Shown here: piece by piece, positions 17,505-28,200 of the stretch
Position numbering within the stretch: the stretch's first letter is position 1
Layout: each line of letters opens with the position of its first letter
Assembly (NCBI RefSeq): GCF_900100315.1
Contig: NZ_FNFF01000017.1
Span: 62,001-126,000 of the forward strand
Source: Streptomyces indicus
GTDB taxonomy: Bacteria > Actinomycetota > Actinomycetes > Streptomycetales > Streptomycetaceae
Length of the DNA: 64,000 nt
Direction of reading: 5' to 3'
The notes under the pieces: model-generated
The model's input: the letters and a program-made list of their open reading frames with translations, nothing else
The model's database searches: none
Told to the model about the DNA's origin: nothing
Position numbers and translations under genes: made by a program

Positions 17505-19328
17505 TCACTTGCCGAACGACAGCATGCGGGCCTCTTCCTCGTCGTCCTTGCCCATCAGGCGCGAGGACGTCATGTAGAACCGGCCGTCGGCGTAGTGCAG
17601 CGGTCCGCTGAACATGGAGCTCTCGACGTTCACCGCGCCGCTGGAGTGCTTCTGCAGCACGGTCGGCTTGCCGCCGCCGGGGCCGAACTTCACGATCTGG
17701 CCGCCGGTGTCGAAGGTGGCGTCGACATACGCGACGAGGTCGGAGCCGACCACGGCGAGCGGCAGCACCTGGCGGTCGTCCACCTTGGAGCGCCACTTGG
17801 CCTTGCCGGTGTCCAGGTTGAACGCGACGACCTCGTTGACCCGGTTGTAGTCGCCGGACTTCTTCGCCTCGGTGGCCATGTAGAAGGTGTCGCCGCCGGC
17901 GACCATCCCGTAGCAGCTCTGGGAGTTCTCACGGCCGATGCCGAGCCCCAGGCACTGCTGGCGGAAGCTGTCCTTGCCGCCGTCGATCTGCGAGCGCAGC
18001 TTGCCGCTGTCGGTGAAGGCGGCGATGGCCCAGGTCTTCTCGTCGCGGTTCGTCAGCGAGACGACGATCGGCGACTCGGAGTAGACCCGGTTGATCTCCC
18101 AGCCCTTCTTGACCGCGTAGCGCCACTTCACCTTGCCGGTGGCGGGGTCGTACTCCTTGAGCTGCTCGTGCTCGGTGGGCTTGCCCGCGCCGCAGTGGTC
18201 CATGCCGAGGAGGCGCTTGCCGCCGGCGTACGCGGACGGGAAGCAGGTGCCCGTGTCCTCCTTCTTCGCGTCCCACAGCTTCTTGCCGTCGCTGACGCGG
18301 TAGGCCTCACCGGACAGGGAGCGTCCGGCGAGCAGGGTGTCCCCGGAGATGACCAGGTCGAGCGTGATGGCGCTGTCGAACGGGCCGCCCTCGCCGATCT
18401 CCTTCGTCCAGCCCTTCTTGCCGGTCGCGAGGTCGATCATCATCAGTTGCGAGCACTTGGCGCGGTCACCGTCGCCGGACTTGTGGGCGATGACGACCTT
18501 GCCGTCGTCGCTCGTGTGCTTCGGGGTGTCGCACACGTCGAACGGCACGTCGACGGACCACTGCTCCTTGCCGTCCTTGACGGAGAACGCGCTGACCTTG
18601 CGGTAGGCGGCCTGGACGACGACGTCACCCTGGGTCCAGATGTCGAACAGCTCGGCACCGTTGCCCGGCACGTCCTGGTCGTTCATCGCGAGCCAGGCCG
18701 GCACCTCGCCGTCCTTGATGCCGTCGTTGATCGACGCGTCCTGCTTGCCGGTGCCGCTGCCGTCCCCCTCGTCCACGGAGGCGGAGGGCTTCGGGTCGCT
18801 CTTGCCGTCCTTGCTGGGTCCCGCGACCGGCTCCTTGGGCTTGTCCTCGCCGCGCGTCGCGAAGAACACCCCGCCGCCGATGACGAGCAGCCCGGCCACG
18901 GCCGCCGCCACGATCATGCCGGGCTTGCCCTTGAAGAACCGCCCGAAGCCGCCGCCCTGTCCGGACGGACCGCCGAGGCCGCCCGGACCGCCGGGCGCGG
19001 GCGCGCCGGGGTACTGGGGCTGCTGCGGGTAGCCGTAGCCGGGCTGCGGCTGCTGCTGGTAGGGGCCGGCGGGCTGGGCGTAGGGGCCGGGCTGCTGCTG
19101 GTACGGGCCGGCGGGCTGCGCGTACGGGCCCGGCTGGGCGCCCTGGCCGGGCTGGCCGTACGGGTTGTCGGCGGGCGGGCCCTGTGGATAGCCGTAACCC
19201 GGCTGCGGGGCGCCCGGCTGCTGGGCCGGAGGCGGCGGCGGAGTGCCGGGCTGCTGCGGCTGCTGCGGTCCCCCGAATCCCCCCGGGGGCTGCGACGGTG
19301 GTCCTGGCGGCTGGGGCGGCTGGCTCAT
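17505..19328 (-). CDS. Membrane-anchored PQQ-like beta-propeller protein (paralogue B)
   Basis: 607 residues with the same plan as its downstream neighbour: a Pro/Gln/Gly/Tyr-rich tail (about 1-120, with tandem AGPYQQQPGPYAQP units), a basic stretch and membrane segment at about 133-155, a charged linker, then an exported propeller of about 400 residues. I chose ATG 19328 (MSQPPQPPG), since a longer open frame upstream lacks coding character. The two genes look like a tandem duplication and are probably one operon. The GYxYP-rich tails resemble those fused to other actinobacterial envelope proteins. Role unknown; a structural or sensing role at the envelope is inference. Confidence 0.88.
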   Translation of the reverse strand: MSQPPQPPGPPSQPPGGFGGPQQPQQPGTPPPPPAQQPGAPQPGYGYPQGPPADNPYGQPGQGAQPGPYAQPAGPYQQQPGPYAQPAGPYQQQPQPGYGYPQQPQYPGAPAPGGPGGLGGPSGQGGGFGRFFKGKPGMIVAAAVAGLLVIGGGVFFATRGEDKPKEPVAGPSKDGKSDPKPSASVDEGDGSGTGKQDASINDGIKDGEVPAWLAMNDQDVPGNGAELFDIWTQGDVVVQAAYRKVSAFSVKDGKEQWSVDVPFDVCDTPKHTSDDGKVVIAHKSGDGDRAKCSQLMMIDLATGKKGWTKEIGEGGPFDSAITLDLVISGDTLLAGRSLSGEAYRVSDGKKLWDAKKEDTGTCFPSAYAGGKRLLGMDHCGAGKPTEHEQLKEYDPATGKVKWRYAVKKGWEINRVYSESPIVVSLTNRDEKTWAIAAFTDSGKLRSQIDGGKDSFRQQCLGLGIGRENSQSCYGMVAGGDTFYMATEAKKSGDYNRVNEVVAFNLDTGKAKWRSKVDDRQVLPLAVVGSDLVAYVDATFDTGGQIVKFGPGGGKPTVLQKHSSGAVNVESSMFSGPLHYADGRFYMTSSRLMGKDDEEEARMLSFGK

Positions 19329-19492
19329 CGGTCGGACTACCTCATCACGCGGGACCGCTGCCCGACCGGTCTCCCCCGCAATTCCGTAGGCTTTCTCAAA
19401 TCCCCCCGGAAAGGAGCGAATCGGGCATGGTTCCCGCAACTCTGCTTCACTGCGGCGGGAGTTCTTTCTATCACTCGGCCCCGGTATGCCAA

Positions 19493-19531
19493 GGGCCGGT
19501 CGCTCCCCTGTTCCCAAGGGAGGACCGGCCC
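19493..19531. terminator. Terminator hairpin between ABC-F and beta-propeller genes
   Basis: A 9-bp perfect outer stem (19493-19501 with 19523-19531), with additional inner pairing. It lies 70 bases after the ABC-F stop on the minus strand. Confidence 0.65.
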
Positions 19532-19600
19532 GTGATACGGCTGTTACTGCCCGAGCGGGCGCCCCGCAGCCGCGGCGGCCGGGCCCCGCAGGCGTCCGGA

Positions 19601-21412
<1,812 letters not shown>

Positions 21413-21545
21413 TTCACTCCTGTACGCGGGTTCGCGGCCGACGTCTCGACCGGCCTACCAGGGTAGTCGGCCCACGGGCCGGGGTATCGTGCCGCGATCT
21501 CCCGGAGGGGGCGGGAGCGTGGACTCGAGGGTGGGGAGCAGCAAT

Positions 21546-22247
21546 ATGCGCAGTTCGGTGGTACGGGCAGTCCTGGCGGCGGCGCTGGTGGGCGGGCTGG
21601 TCGCGGGGTGCTCGTCGGAGTCCTCGTCCGGGGAGGGCGCGGAGTCCTCGTCCGGGGAGGGCGCGAAGTCTCCGTCCGCCTCCGCGAAGCCGACGTCGGC
21701 CGCACCCACGGAAGGCGCGGGCGGGGCGAAGGGCGAGGCGGCCGAGCAGGCGGGCACGGTGGGCGACGCGTCCTCGCCGTGCAAGCTGCCGGTGACGTTC
21801 GGGACGGCGGCGAAGTGGCAGCCCGAGGCGATCGACATCGCGCGCGACGACGAGTTCGCCGACCTCGCCGTCCAGGGCCCGGTGATCGCCCGCTGCGAGA
21901 TCGACGCGAAGCCGGCCGGGAGCATCGGGTTCCTCCGCGTGTACGTCGAGGACCCGGCCGGCAAGGACTCGGAACCGCTCGACATCCTGCGCGCGTACGT
22001 GGCCGCGGACGAGGAGCCCGCCGACGCCATGTACCGGGCGTTCACCTCGGGCGGGGTGAAGGGGCACCAGGTCGAGTACGAGACGACCAGCAAGCTCCTG
22101 GAGGAGACGAGGACGGTACGGGCGTTCGCGGTGCCGACCCCGGACGGTGTGGTCGTCGTGTCCCTCGGCGGACTGGACGCGGAGGAGCACGCGTCGATGA
22201 TCCCCGCGTACGAGCTCGCCAAGCAGTCCGTACGCGTCAACGACTGA
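21546..22247 (+). CDS. Secreted lipoprotein of unknown function
   Basis: 233 residues with a lipoprotein signal peptide: basic start, hydrophobic core, and lipobox LVAGC with lipid-modified Cys at about residue 21. A Ser/Gly/Glu/Ala-rich linker of about 50 residues includes an exact 24-bp tandem repeat (21618-21641 and 21642-21665). A compact C-terminal domain (about 80-233) follows with two cysteines (ASSPCKLPVTF, VIARCEID). I recognise no family with confidence; the C-terminal layout recalls actinobacterial DUF3558-like lipoproteins. Start ATG is behind GGGGAG. It is divergent from the ABC-F gene. Confidence 0.82.
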   Translation: MRSSVVRAVLAAALVGGLVAGCSSESSSGEGAESSSGEGAKSPSASAKPTSAAPTEGAGGAKGEAAEQAGTVGDASSPCKLPVTFGTAAKWQPEAIDIARDDEFADLAVQGPVIARCEIDAKPAGSIGFLRVYVEDPAGKDSEPLDILRAYVAADEEPADAMYRAFTSGGVKGHQVEYETTSKLLEETRTVRAFAVPTPDGVVVVSLGGLDAEEHASMIPAYELAKQSVRVND

Positions 22248-22257
22248 CCCGGCGGGC

Positions 22258-22285
22258 GAGGGCCGCCCCGCACGGAGCGGCCCTC
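22258..22285. terminator. Bidirectional terminator hairpin
   Basis: Perfect 9-bp stem (22258-22266 with 22277-22285) with a 10-base loop, placed between the convergent lipoprotein and acyltransferase genes. Confidence 0.7.
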
Positions 22286-22298
22286 ACCCGCGCGCGGC

Positions 22299-23639
22299 TC
22301 AGGCCCGCGCCCTGCCCGCCCGCTCCACCAGGAACCAGCCCACGAGCGCCATCGCCACCGCCGCGGGAGCCGTGATCCGGAAGGCGATCAGCATCGCCGA
22401 GCGGCCCTCCAGGAGGTCGCCGTAGCCGACCATCGACAGGCCCAGGACACCGAAGAGGCAGAGCGTGATGCCGAGGGCGGCCAGCGGGCCCGAGCCGCCG
22501 GCGCCCCGGGGCTCGACGGCGGGCCGTGCGGCCGCAGGACGCTCGAAGCCCCGGAACGCCGCCACGAGCAAAGCCGTCAGCACCGCCGCCAGCGCGATCC
22601 GCACCGGCACCTGCGCCCACCAGGCGGCACTCGCCGGCGCGGGCAGCGCGACGTCGAGGCCGAGGAACACCCCGTACACCCCGAGCATCGCCGTCAGGTG
22701 CCACAGGAACGCGGTCATCGAGATCCCGTTCGCGGCGACGACCGTCCGCCAGACCTTCGGCCGCTCCAGCCACCGGGCCGCGGCCTTGCGCACCAGCTCC
22801 ACCGCGCCGACCAGCCACAGGCCGTGGCAGAGCAGGGCGAAGGTGGGCGGGGCCATGTTCGAGATCTTCTCGCCGGGCATCCCGACCATGCTCAGCGGAT
22901 ACGGGCCGAAGGCGACGAGCAGCGAGGCGCCCGCGACGCCCGCGGCCGCGAGCAGCGCGGGCCGGTGCAGCCGGCCGTCGGCGCGCAGGAAGCCGAGCTG
23001 GTGGACGGCGAGCCAGACGAAGGCGAAGTTCAGGAACTCCAGGTACGGCACCCCGGCGGCGAACCGCAACAGGTCGACCGCGGCGGCCGCGGCCACGAGC
23101 CCGCCGAACGCGCCCCAGCCGTACCGCTCGTGCAGCCGGAGCAGCGGCGGCGTGAAGGCCACCATCGCGAGGTAGATCCCGATGAACCACAGCGGCTGGG
23201 GCACAAGCCGCAGCGTGATGTCGGCCAAGTGCGGGCTGCCGCCGATGAGTTGGAGGACCAGCGCGGCAGCGCCCCACACCAGGATGAACACCATGGTGGG
23301 CCGGAGCAGCCGCTGGAGCCTGGCCCGCAGGAAGGCGGCGTACACCGGGGTCGAGTCCCCGGCCTTGCGCTGGAGCGAGCGGTAGGACAGCGCGTGCGAG
23401 AACCCGCCGACGAAGAAGAACACCGGCATGACCTGGAGCGCCCAGGTGAGCAGCTGGAGCGCGGGCAGCTCGGCGAGCAGGTTGCCGAGCTGGATCTGCC
23501 CCGCGTCGTCGGTGCTCACGGCGGCCATCAGCCAGTGCCCGAGGACGACGGTCCCGAGCGAGGCCACCCGGAGCAGGTCCATGTACCGGTCGCGGGTGGC
23601 CGGTGTCTTGTCTGCGAGGTCGCGCACGGTGGATGCCAT
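22299..23639 (-). CDS. Membrane acyltransferase (acyltransferase-3 family)
   Basis: 446-residue integral membrane protein with about 10 hydrophobic segments. The family signature is at the N-terminus: RDRYMDLLRVASLGTVVLGHW, placing the catalytic-type His and basic residue in TM1. The region MPVFFFVGGFSHALSYRS...RLQRLLRP is also typical. These enzymes acylate (often acetylate) sugars, lipids or cell-wall glycans at the membrane. The substrate is not evident. A perfect inverted repeat lies about 40-70 bases upstream of the start. Confidence 0.9.
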   Translation of the reverse strand: MASTVRDLADKTPATRDRYMDLLRVASLGTVVLGHWLMAAVSTDDAGQIQLGNLLAELPALQLLTWALQVMPVFFFVGGFSHALSYRSLQRKAGDSTPVYAAFLRARLQRLLRPTMVFILVWGAAALVLQLIGGSPHLADITLRLVPQPLWFIGIYLAMVAFTPPLLRLHERYGWGAFGGLVAAAAAVDLLRFAAGVPYLEFLNFAFVWLAVHQLGFLRADGRLHRPALLAAAGVAGASLLVAFGPYPLSMVGMPGEKISNMAPPTFALLCHGLWLVGAVELVRKAAARWLERPKVWRTVVAANGISMTAFLWHLTAMLGVYGVFLGLDVALPAPASAAWWAQVPVRIALAAVLTALLVAAFRGFERPAAARPAVEPRGAGGSGPLAALGITLCLFGVLGLSMVGYGDLLEGRSAMLIAFRITAPAAVAMALVGWFLVERAGRARA

Positions 23640-23680
23640 GCGGTTACGGTCGCTTCCGGGCGGGGGTGCCGGTCAGCGCT

Positions 23681-23708
23681 CAGGTACTCAACTCGGCCTG
23701 AGTACCTG
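23681..23708. promoter_or_regulatory. Perfect 10-bp inverted repeat upstream of the acyltransferase
   Basis: CAGGTACTCA (23681-23690) and TGAGTACCTG (23699-23708) are perfect complements separated by 8 bases. They lie 42-69 bases upstream of the acyltransferase start and 41 bases past the ispE stop. The position fits an operator; it could also act as an RNA hairpin ending the ispE transcript. Confidence 0.5.
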
Positions 23709-23748
23709 GGTACCCCCGCGGGCTCGGGCGAGAGCGTGGCGCGGCGGA

Positions 23749-24654
23749 TCAGACCGCCGGCGCCACCACGGTCGCCCCCGGCGCCGGGCCCGAGGTCACC
23801 CGCACCGCGCGGCACGTGCCCGAGGCGAGCAGCGCCGAGGCGACCTCCTCGGCGGACTCCGCGGACTTCGCCAGGAACGCCGTGGTCGGGCCCGAGCCGG
23901 AGACCAGCGAGGCGAGCGCGCCCGCCGCGGAGCCGACGGCCAGGGTGCGCGCGAGCGCGGGGAAGAGCGAAAGGGCCGCGGGCTGGAGGTCGTTGACCAC
24001 GCTCGCCGCGAGGGCCGTCGCGTCACCGGCCCGCAGCGCGGCCAGCAGCTCGGGCTTGGCGGCCGGCGCGGGCACGTCCGTGCCGGCGGTCAGCCGGTCG
24101 AACTCCCCGTACACGGCGGGCGTGGAGAGCCCGCCGTCCGCGAGCGCGAACACCCAGTGGAAGGAGCCGCCCACCGGCAGCGGTTCGAGCAGCTCGCCGC
24201 GCCCGGTGCCGAGCGCGGCACCGCCGAGCAGCGAGAACGGCACGTCGCTGCCCAACTCGGCGCAGATCTCCAGGAGTTCGGTGCGCGAGGCGCCGGTGCC
24301 CCAGAGCGTGTCGCAGGCGAGCAGCGCGCCCGCGCCGTCCGCCGAGCCGCCCGCCATGCCGCCGGCGACCGGGATGTCCTTGGCGATGTGGATGTGGACG
24401 TCGGGCGCGAGCCCGTGCCGCGCGGCCAGTGCGATCGCCGCCCGAGCCGCCAAGTTCGAGGCGTCCAGGGGGACTTGATGGGCGTCGGGGCCCGAGCAGG
24501 TGATCTTCAGCTCGGCCGCGGGGGTGACGGTGACCTCGTCGTACAGGCCGACGGCCAGGAAGACGTTCGCCAGGTCGTGGAAGCCGTCCGGGCGCGCGGC
24601 GCCGACGGCGAGCTGCACGTTGACCTTGGCGGGCACGCGTACGGTGACACTCAC
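23749..24654 (-). CDS. ispE: 4-diphosphocytidyl-2-C-methyl-D-erythritol kinase
   Basis: GHMP kinase of the MEP isoprenoid pathway that phosphorylates CDP-methylerythritol at the 2-OH. The 301-residue protein has the substrate motif near the N-terminus ([14 protein letters not shown], with K9 region) and the ATP-binding glycine loop [15 protein letters not shown] (about residues 93-107). GTG 24654 overlaps the rsmA stop (GTGA), so translation is coupled. Third gene of rpfB-rsmA-ispE, an order conserved in actinobacteria. Confidence 0.95.
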   Translation of the reverse strand: MSVTVRVPAKVNVQLAVGAARPDGFHDLANVFLAVGLYDEVTVTPAAELKITCSGPDAHQVPLDASNLAARAAIALAARHGLAPDVHIHIAKDIPVAGGMAGGSADGAGALLACDTLWGTGASRTELLEICAELGSDVPFSLLGGAALGTGRGELLEPLPVGGSFHWVFALADGGLSTPAVYGEFDRLTAGTDVPAPAAKPELLAALRAGDATALAASVVNDLQPAALSLFPALARTLAVGSAAGALASLVSGSGPTTAFLAKSAESAEEVASALLASGTCRAVRVTSGPAPGATVVAPAV

Positions 24655-25538
24655 GCGCCGGCCTCCCCGGCCTGCTTGTGCTCGGCGATCCGCGCGAACT
24701 CCTCGACGGTGAGCGCCTCGCCGCGCGCCTGCGGCGAGATCCCGGCCGCGACGAGCGCCTGCTCGGCGGCCGCGGCGGACCCGGCCCACCCGGCGAGGGC
24801 GGCCCGCAGGGTCTTGCGGCGCTGCGCGAACGCGGCGTCCACGACGGCGAACACCTCCGCGCGGGAGGCGGTCGTCTTGACGGGCTCGGTCCGCCGCACC
24901 AGCGAGACCAGACCGCTGTCGACGTTGGGCGCGGGCCAGAAGACATTGCGGCCGATCGCTCCGGCGCGCTTGACCTCCGCGTACCAGTTGGCCTTCACGG
25001 AGGGCACGCCGTACACCTTGTTGCCGGGCTGCGCGGCCAGCCGGTCGGCGACCTCGGACTGCACCATGACGAGGGTGCGCTCGATGCTCGGGAACGTGGC
25101 CAGCATGTGCAGCAGCACCGGCACGGCGACGTTGTACGGCAGGTTCGCGACCAGCGCGGTCGGGGCCGGGCCCGGCAGTTCCCGTACGAGCATCGCGTCG
25201 GAGTGGACCAGCGCGAACCGGTCGGCGCGCTCCGGCATCCGGGCCTCGATGGTGGCGGGCAGCGCGGCGGCGAGCGTGTCGTCGATCTCGACGGCCACGA
25301 GCCGGTCGGCCGCCTCCAGGAGGGCGAGCGTCAGCGAACCGAGCCCGGGGCCGATCTCGACGACCACGTCGTCGGGGCGCACCCCGGCGGTGCGCACGAT
25401 GCGGCGGACGGTGTTGGCGTCGATGACGAAGTTCTGCCCGCGCTGCTTGGTGGGCCGCACGCCGAGGGCTGCGGCCAGCTCGCGGATGTCGGCCGGCCCG
25501 AGCAGGGCGCCGTGGTCGTCGGACTCAGTGGTGCTCAC
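24651..25538 (-). CDS. rsmA: 16S rRNA (adenine1518/1519-N6)-dimethyltransferase
   Basis: KsgA-type methyltransferase that dimethylates two adjacent adenines in helix 45 of 16S rRNA late in small-subunit assembly. The 295-residue protein shows the [14 protein letters not shown] start motif, SAM-binding [12 protein letters not shown] (about residues 60-71), and catalytic NLPYNV (about 132). It is co-directional with rpfB (upstream) and ispE (GTGA overlap). A hairpin in the rpfB-rsmA gap may lower read-through. Confidence 0.96.
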   Translation of the reverse strand: MSTTESDDHGALLGPADIRELAAALGVRPTKQRGQNFVIDANTVRRIVRTAGVRPDDVVVEIGPGLGSLTLALLEAADRLVAVEIDDTLAAALPATIEARMPERADRFALVHSDAMLVRELPGPAPTALVANLPYNVAVPVLLHMLATFPSIERTLVMVQSEVADRLAAQPGNKVYGVPSVKANWYAEVKRAGAIGRNVFWPAPNVDSGLVSLVRRTEPVKTTASRAEVFAVVDAAFAQRRKTLRAALAGWAGSAAAAEQALVAAGISPQARGEALTVEEFARIAEHKQAGEAGA

Positions 25539-25598
25539 CGGACCAGGTTACGCAACCAGCCCCTGCGGCGTTTGAGCAGATCCGGCCGGAGGTCGGAT

Positions 25599-25619
25599 GC
25601 GGGCGCGGGGGGCGCCCGC
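25599..25619 (-). terminator. Hairpin between rpfB and rsmA
   Basis: GCGGGCGC and GCGCCCGC form a perfect 8-bp stem with a 5-base G loop, starting 9 bases after the rpfB stop. It could be a partial terminator or a 3'-end stabiliser within the operon. Confidence 0.5.
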
Positions 25620-25627
25620 CCAGGGCC

Positions 25628-27100
25628 TCACCCGTACAACCGCCGCCCGCAGTGCGGCCAGGGCGAGGCACCCCGCTGCACATACAGCTTCTTCGCGCGA
25701 TACGTCTGCTCCGCCGCCGGAGCGTCCTGCGGGCGCCCGCTCCCGCCGAGCCCCTGCCACGTCCGCGTATCGAACTGGTAGAGGCCCCCGTACGTGCCGG
25801 ACGGGTCCGTGACGTGCGGGCGGCCGCCCGACTCGCAGGCCGCGAGGCCCGACCAGTTGAGGCCGTCGGCGCCGCTGACCGAGGAGGGCAGCGGCTTGGT
25901 GCCGACCTTGACGATCTGCGTCTCGGGCTCGCGCACCACCTCGGTCTTCAGGCGCTTCGGCTTCTGCTTCACGCCGTTCACGGTGCGCAGCGCGTACGTG
26001 ACCCGGCGGGCGCCCTGCCGGCCCGGCTGCACCACGACCTCCGTACCCGCGAACAGCGAGGCGTCCTGGGTGCGCTGCACGTCGAAGGCGATGGGCTCCT
26101 CGCGCACCTCCTTGCTGCCGGTGACCCGCATGACCGTCACGGTCTGGCCGTCGCGCGGGAAGCTGCCGGGCGGCACGGAGGTGGTGTCCTGGCCGCGCAG
26201 CGAGATCCCGGCCTCCTCGACGGCCTCGCGCACGGTGGCCGCGTTCGTGCGGATGGTGCGCTCCCGGCCGTCGGCCATGATCGTGACGGTGCGCTCGGTG
26301 CGGACGTCGAGCCGGAGCCCTTCGCGCGCGATCCGCTTCGAGCGCGAGGCCGACAGGTACGCGCCCTCCGCGCGCACGCCGAGCTGGCGCAGCGCCCCGT
26401 CGACGGTGTGCTCGGTCGTCCAGACCTTGCGGCGCTGCCCGTCGAGGGTGAGGTGGACGGGCCGGCCGTAGCGGACCACGACCTCGTCGCCGCTGGCCAG
26501 TTCGGTGCCGGGGGCGGGCGCGACGACATCGTGCGCGCCCACGTCAAGACCTTCGTCGGCGACGAGTTCGGCCACGTCGTCGGCGAAGGTGTGCAGGGTG
26601 CGCTCCTTGCCGTCGACCGAGAGCTTCACGGCCTTGTCCTCGGCGACGAACGCGGAGGTGCCGCCCGCGAGGAAGGCCACGACGAGCGCCTGCGGCACGA
26701 GCCGGCGCAGGCTCTCGGGCCGTTCGGAGGTCTTCTTGCGCCGCGCGGCCCGCCGCGCCTCGGCCCGCCCGCCCGCACGGGGCTCGGCTGCGCTCTCCGT
26801 ACGGGGCTCGGACGCGCTGTCCGTACCCGGCCCGTCGGGCGGGGACACCGCCGGCGCGGGCGTCTGGACGGGGGCCTGCCGGGGGAACTCGCCCTGCGCC
26901 CGCTCCCGCCGCGCGGCCCGCGTCTCATAGGCCGGCCGGTACGTGTCCTGGGGCGCGCCCGCGACGTCCGCGTACGGCCGCCCGTACGGCTCCTCGTACC
27001 GCTGCGGCTCCCCGTACGGCTGGGGCTCCTCGTACCGCTGCGGCTCCCTGTACTGCTGCTCGCCCACCCCGTAGGGGTCGTACGAAGTCCCATGGCTCAC
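25628..27100 (-). CDS. rpfB: Resuscitation-promoting factor RpfB
   Basis: Secreted or surface-bound peptidoglycan hydrolase that promotes germination and regrowth. The 490-residue protein has a Tyr/Glu/Pro-rich cytoplasmic tail (about 1-50, repeated YEEPQPYGEP units), a basic region, one membrane segment (about 135-150), three DUF348 repeats (about 155-300), a G5 domain (about 305-385) and a C-terminal lysozyme-like Rpf domain (about 412-490). Catalytic Glu423 lies in LAACESGG, and the two domain cysteines are present. Start is GTG 27100, behind GGAG. The long cytoplasmic tail is longer than in many RpfB proteins. First gene of rpfB-rsmA-ispE. Confidence 0.94.
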   Translation of the reverse strand: MSHGTSYDPYGVGEQQYREPQRYEEPQPYGEPQRYEEPYGRPYADVAGAPQDTYRPAYETRAARRERAQGEFPRQAPVQTPAPAVSPPDGPGTDSASEPRTESAAEPRAGGRAEARRAARRKKTSERPESLRRLVPQALVVAFLAGGTSAFVAEDKAVKLSVDGKERTLHTFADDVAELVADEGLDVGAHDVVAPAPGTELASGDEVVVRYGRPVHLTLDGQRRKVWTTEHTVDGALRQLGVRAEGAYLSASRSKRIAREGLRLDVRTERTVTIMADGRERTIRTNAATVREAVEEAGISLRGQDTTSVPPGSFPRDGQTVTVMRVTGSKEVREEPIAFDVQRTQDASLFAGTEVVVQPGRQGARRVTYALRTVNGVKQKPKRLKTEVVREPETQIVKVGTKPLPSSVSGADGLNWSGLAACESGGRPHVTDPSGTYGGLYQFDTRTWQGLGGSGRPQDAPAAEQTYRAKKLYVQRGASPWPHCGRRLYG

Positions 27101-27118
27101 GACGTCGCTCCAGGCTCC

Positions 27119-27167
27119 AAGGGGTCCCGATCAAGGGCTCCGGATCAAGCAAGGGGTCCGGATCAAG
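27119..27167. repeat. Three near-identical 16-17-bp repeats upstream of rpfB
   Basis: AAGGGGTCCGGATCAAG-type units lie at 27119-27134, 27133-27149 and 27151-27167, with one or two differences each. They are 19-67 bases upstream of the rpfB GTG, within the probable 5' leader, and could affect translation or serve as protein-binding repeats. Confidence 0.6.
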
Positions 27168-27265
27168 CGGAGCGAACCTAGCGGAGCTTGTGTCACTCTC
27201 CCAAGCAGCGCGACTACGCAGTGTCGCGGCGCTGCCCCGGGATGCGGCCGCGGGAGCGTTATCGC

Positions 27266-28135
27266 TCAGTAATCAAAGGCGCGGGCCGTGTTCGCGGAAA
27301 CCGCCGCTGCCAGCACGTCCTCGGTCACCCCCGCCACGAGCGCCATGGCGCGCAATGTGACCGGAATGAGATACGGGGCGTTAGGCCGTCCGCGGTAGGG
27401 CGCGGGGGTCAGGAAGGGCGCGTCGGTCTCGACGAGGACCAGTTCGAGCGGGGCGGCCTGCAGCGCGTCCCGCAGGTGCTGCGCGTTCTTGAAGGTCACG
27501 TTGCCCGCGAACGACATGAAGTAGCCGTTCTGCGCGCAGACTTGGGCCATCTCGGCATCACCGGAGTAGCAGTGGAAGACAGTGCGCTCGGGGGCGCCCT
27601 CCTCCTTGAGGATGCGCAGCACATCGGCGTGCGCCTCGCGATCGTGGATCACCAGGGCCTTGCCGTGCCGCTTGGCGATCTCGATGTGCGCGCGGAAGGA
27701 CTTCTCCTGTGCGGCCTTGCCCTCGGGCCCGGTGCGGAAGTAGTCGAGCCCGGTCTCGCCGACGCCCTTGACCTGCGGGAGCGCGGCGAGCCGGTCGATC
27801 TCGGCGAGCGCCTCGTCCAGACCCGCGTCGCCGAGCGGCTCGCGGGCGCCCTGGCGCGACCAGCCGTCGGGGTCGCCGTGCACGATCCGCGGCGCCTCGT
27901 TGGGATGCAGCGCGACGGTCGCATGCACGCTCTCGTACGCCGCCGCCGTATCGGCCGCCCACTGCGAACCCTTGAGGTCGCAGCCGACCTGCACCACCGT
28001 GGTCACGCCCACGGACGCGGCCTTCGCGAGCCCTTCCTCGACGGTGCCGTCCTGCATGTCGAGGTGCGTGTGCGAGTCCGCGACGGGGATGCGCAGGGGC
28101 TCGGGCAGCGGCGGGGGTGCGTCCTTGGGGCTCAT
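27266..28135 (-). CDS. TatD-family metal-dependent hydrolase
   Basis: 289-residue TIM-barrel metallohydrolase of the TatD family (3'-5' deoxyribonuclease type, also linked to D-aminoacyl-tRNA quality control). Metal ligands are seen in VADSHTHLDMQ (His-x-His, about residues 20-24), in the GETGLDYFRT segment (Glu), in LVIHDREAHAD and FHCYSGD (His), and in VLVETDAPFLTP (Asp near residue 225). It precedes rpfB on the same strand after a 165-bp gap, the order seen in mycobacteria (tatD-rpfB-ksgA-ispE). Confidence 0.92.
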   Translation of the reverse strand: MSPKDAPPPLPEPLRIPVADSHTHLDMQDGTVEEGLAKAASVGVTTVVQVGCDLKGSQWAADTAAAYESVHATVALHPNEAPRIVHGDPDGWSRQGAREPLGDAGLDEALAEIDRLAALPQVKGVGETGLDYFRTGPEGKAAQEKSFRAHIEIAKRHGKALVIHDREAHADVLRILKEEGAPERTVFHCYSGDAEMAQVCAQNGYFMSFAGNVTFKNAQHLRDALQAAPLELVLVETDAPFLTPAPYRGRPNAPYLIPVTLRAMALVAGVTEDVLAAAVSANTARAFDY

Positions 28136-28200
28136 GCCTCGATCCTACGAACCGGGGCGACGGCTCCGAGGACGCACCCGGGCGCGCCCGGCCCCTGGGC

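Noticed and set aside
27101-27265. c-di-AMP (ydaO-type) riboswitch upstream of rpfB
   Set aside because: The gap is only 165 bp and shows short direct repeats rather than the extended conserved core of that class.
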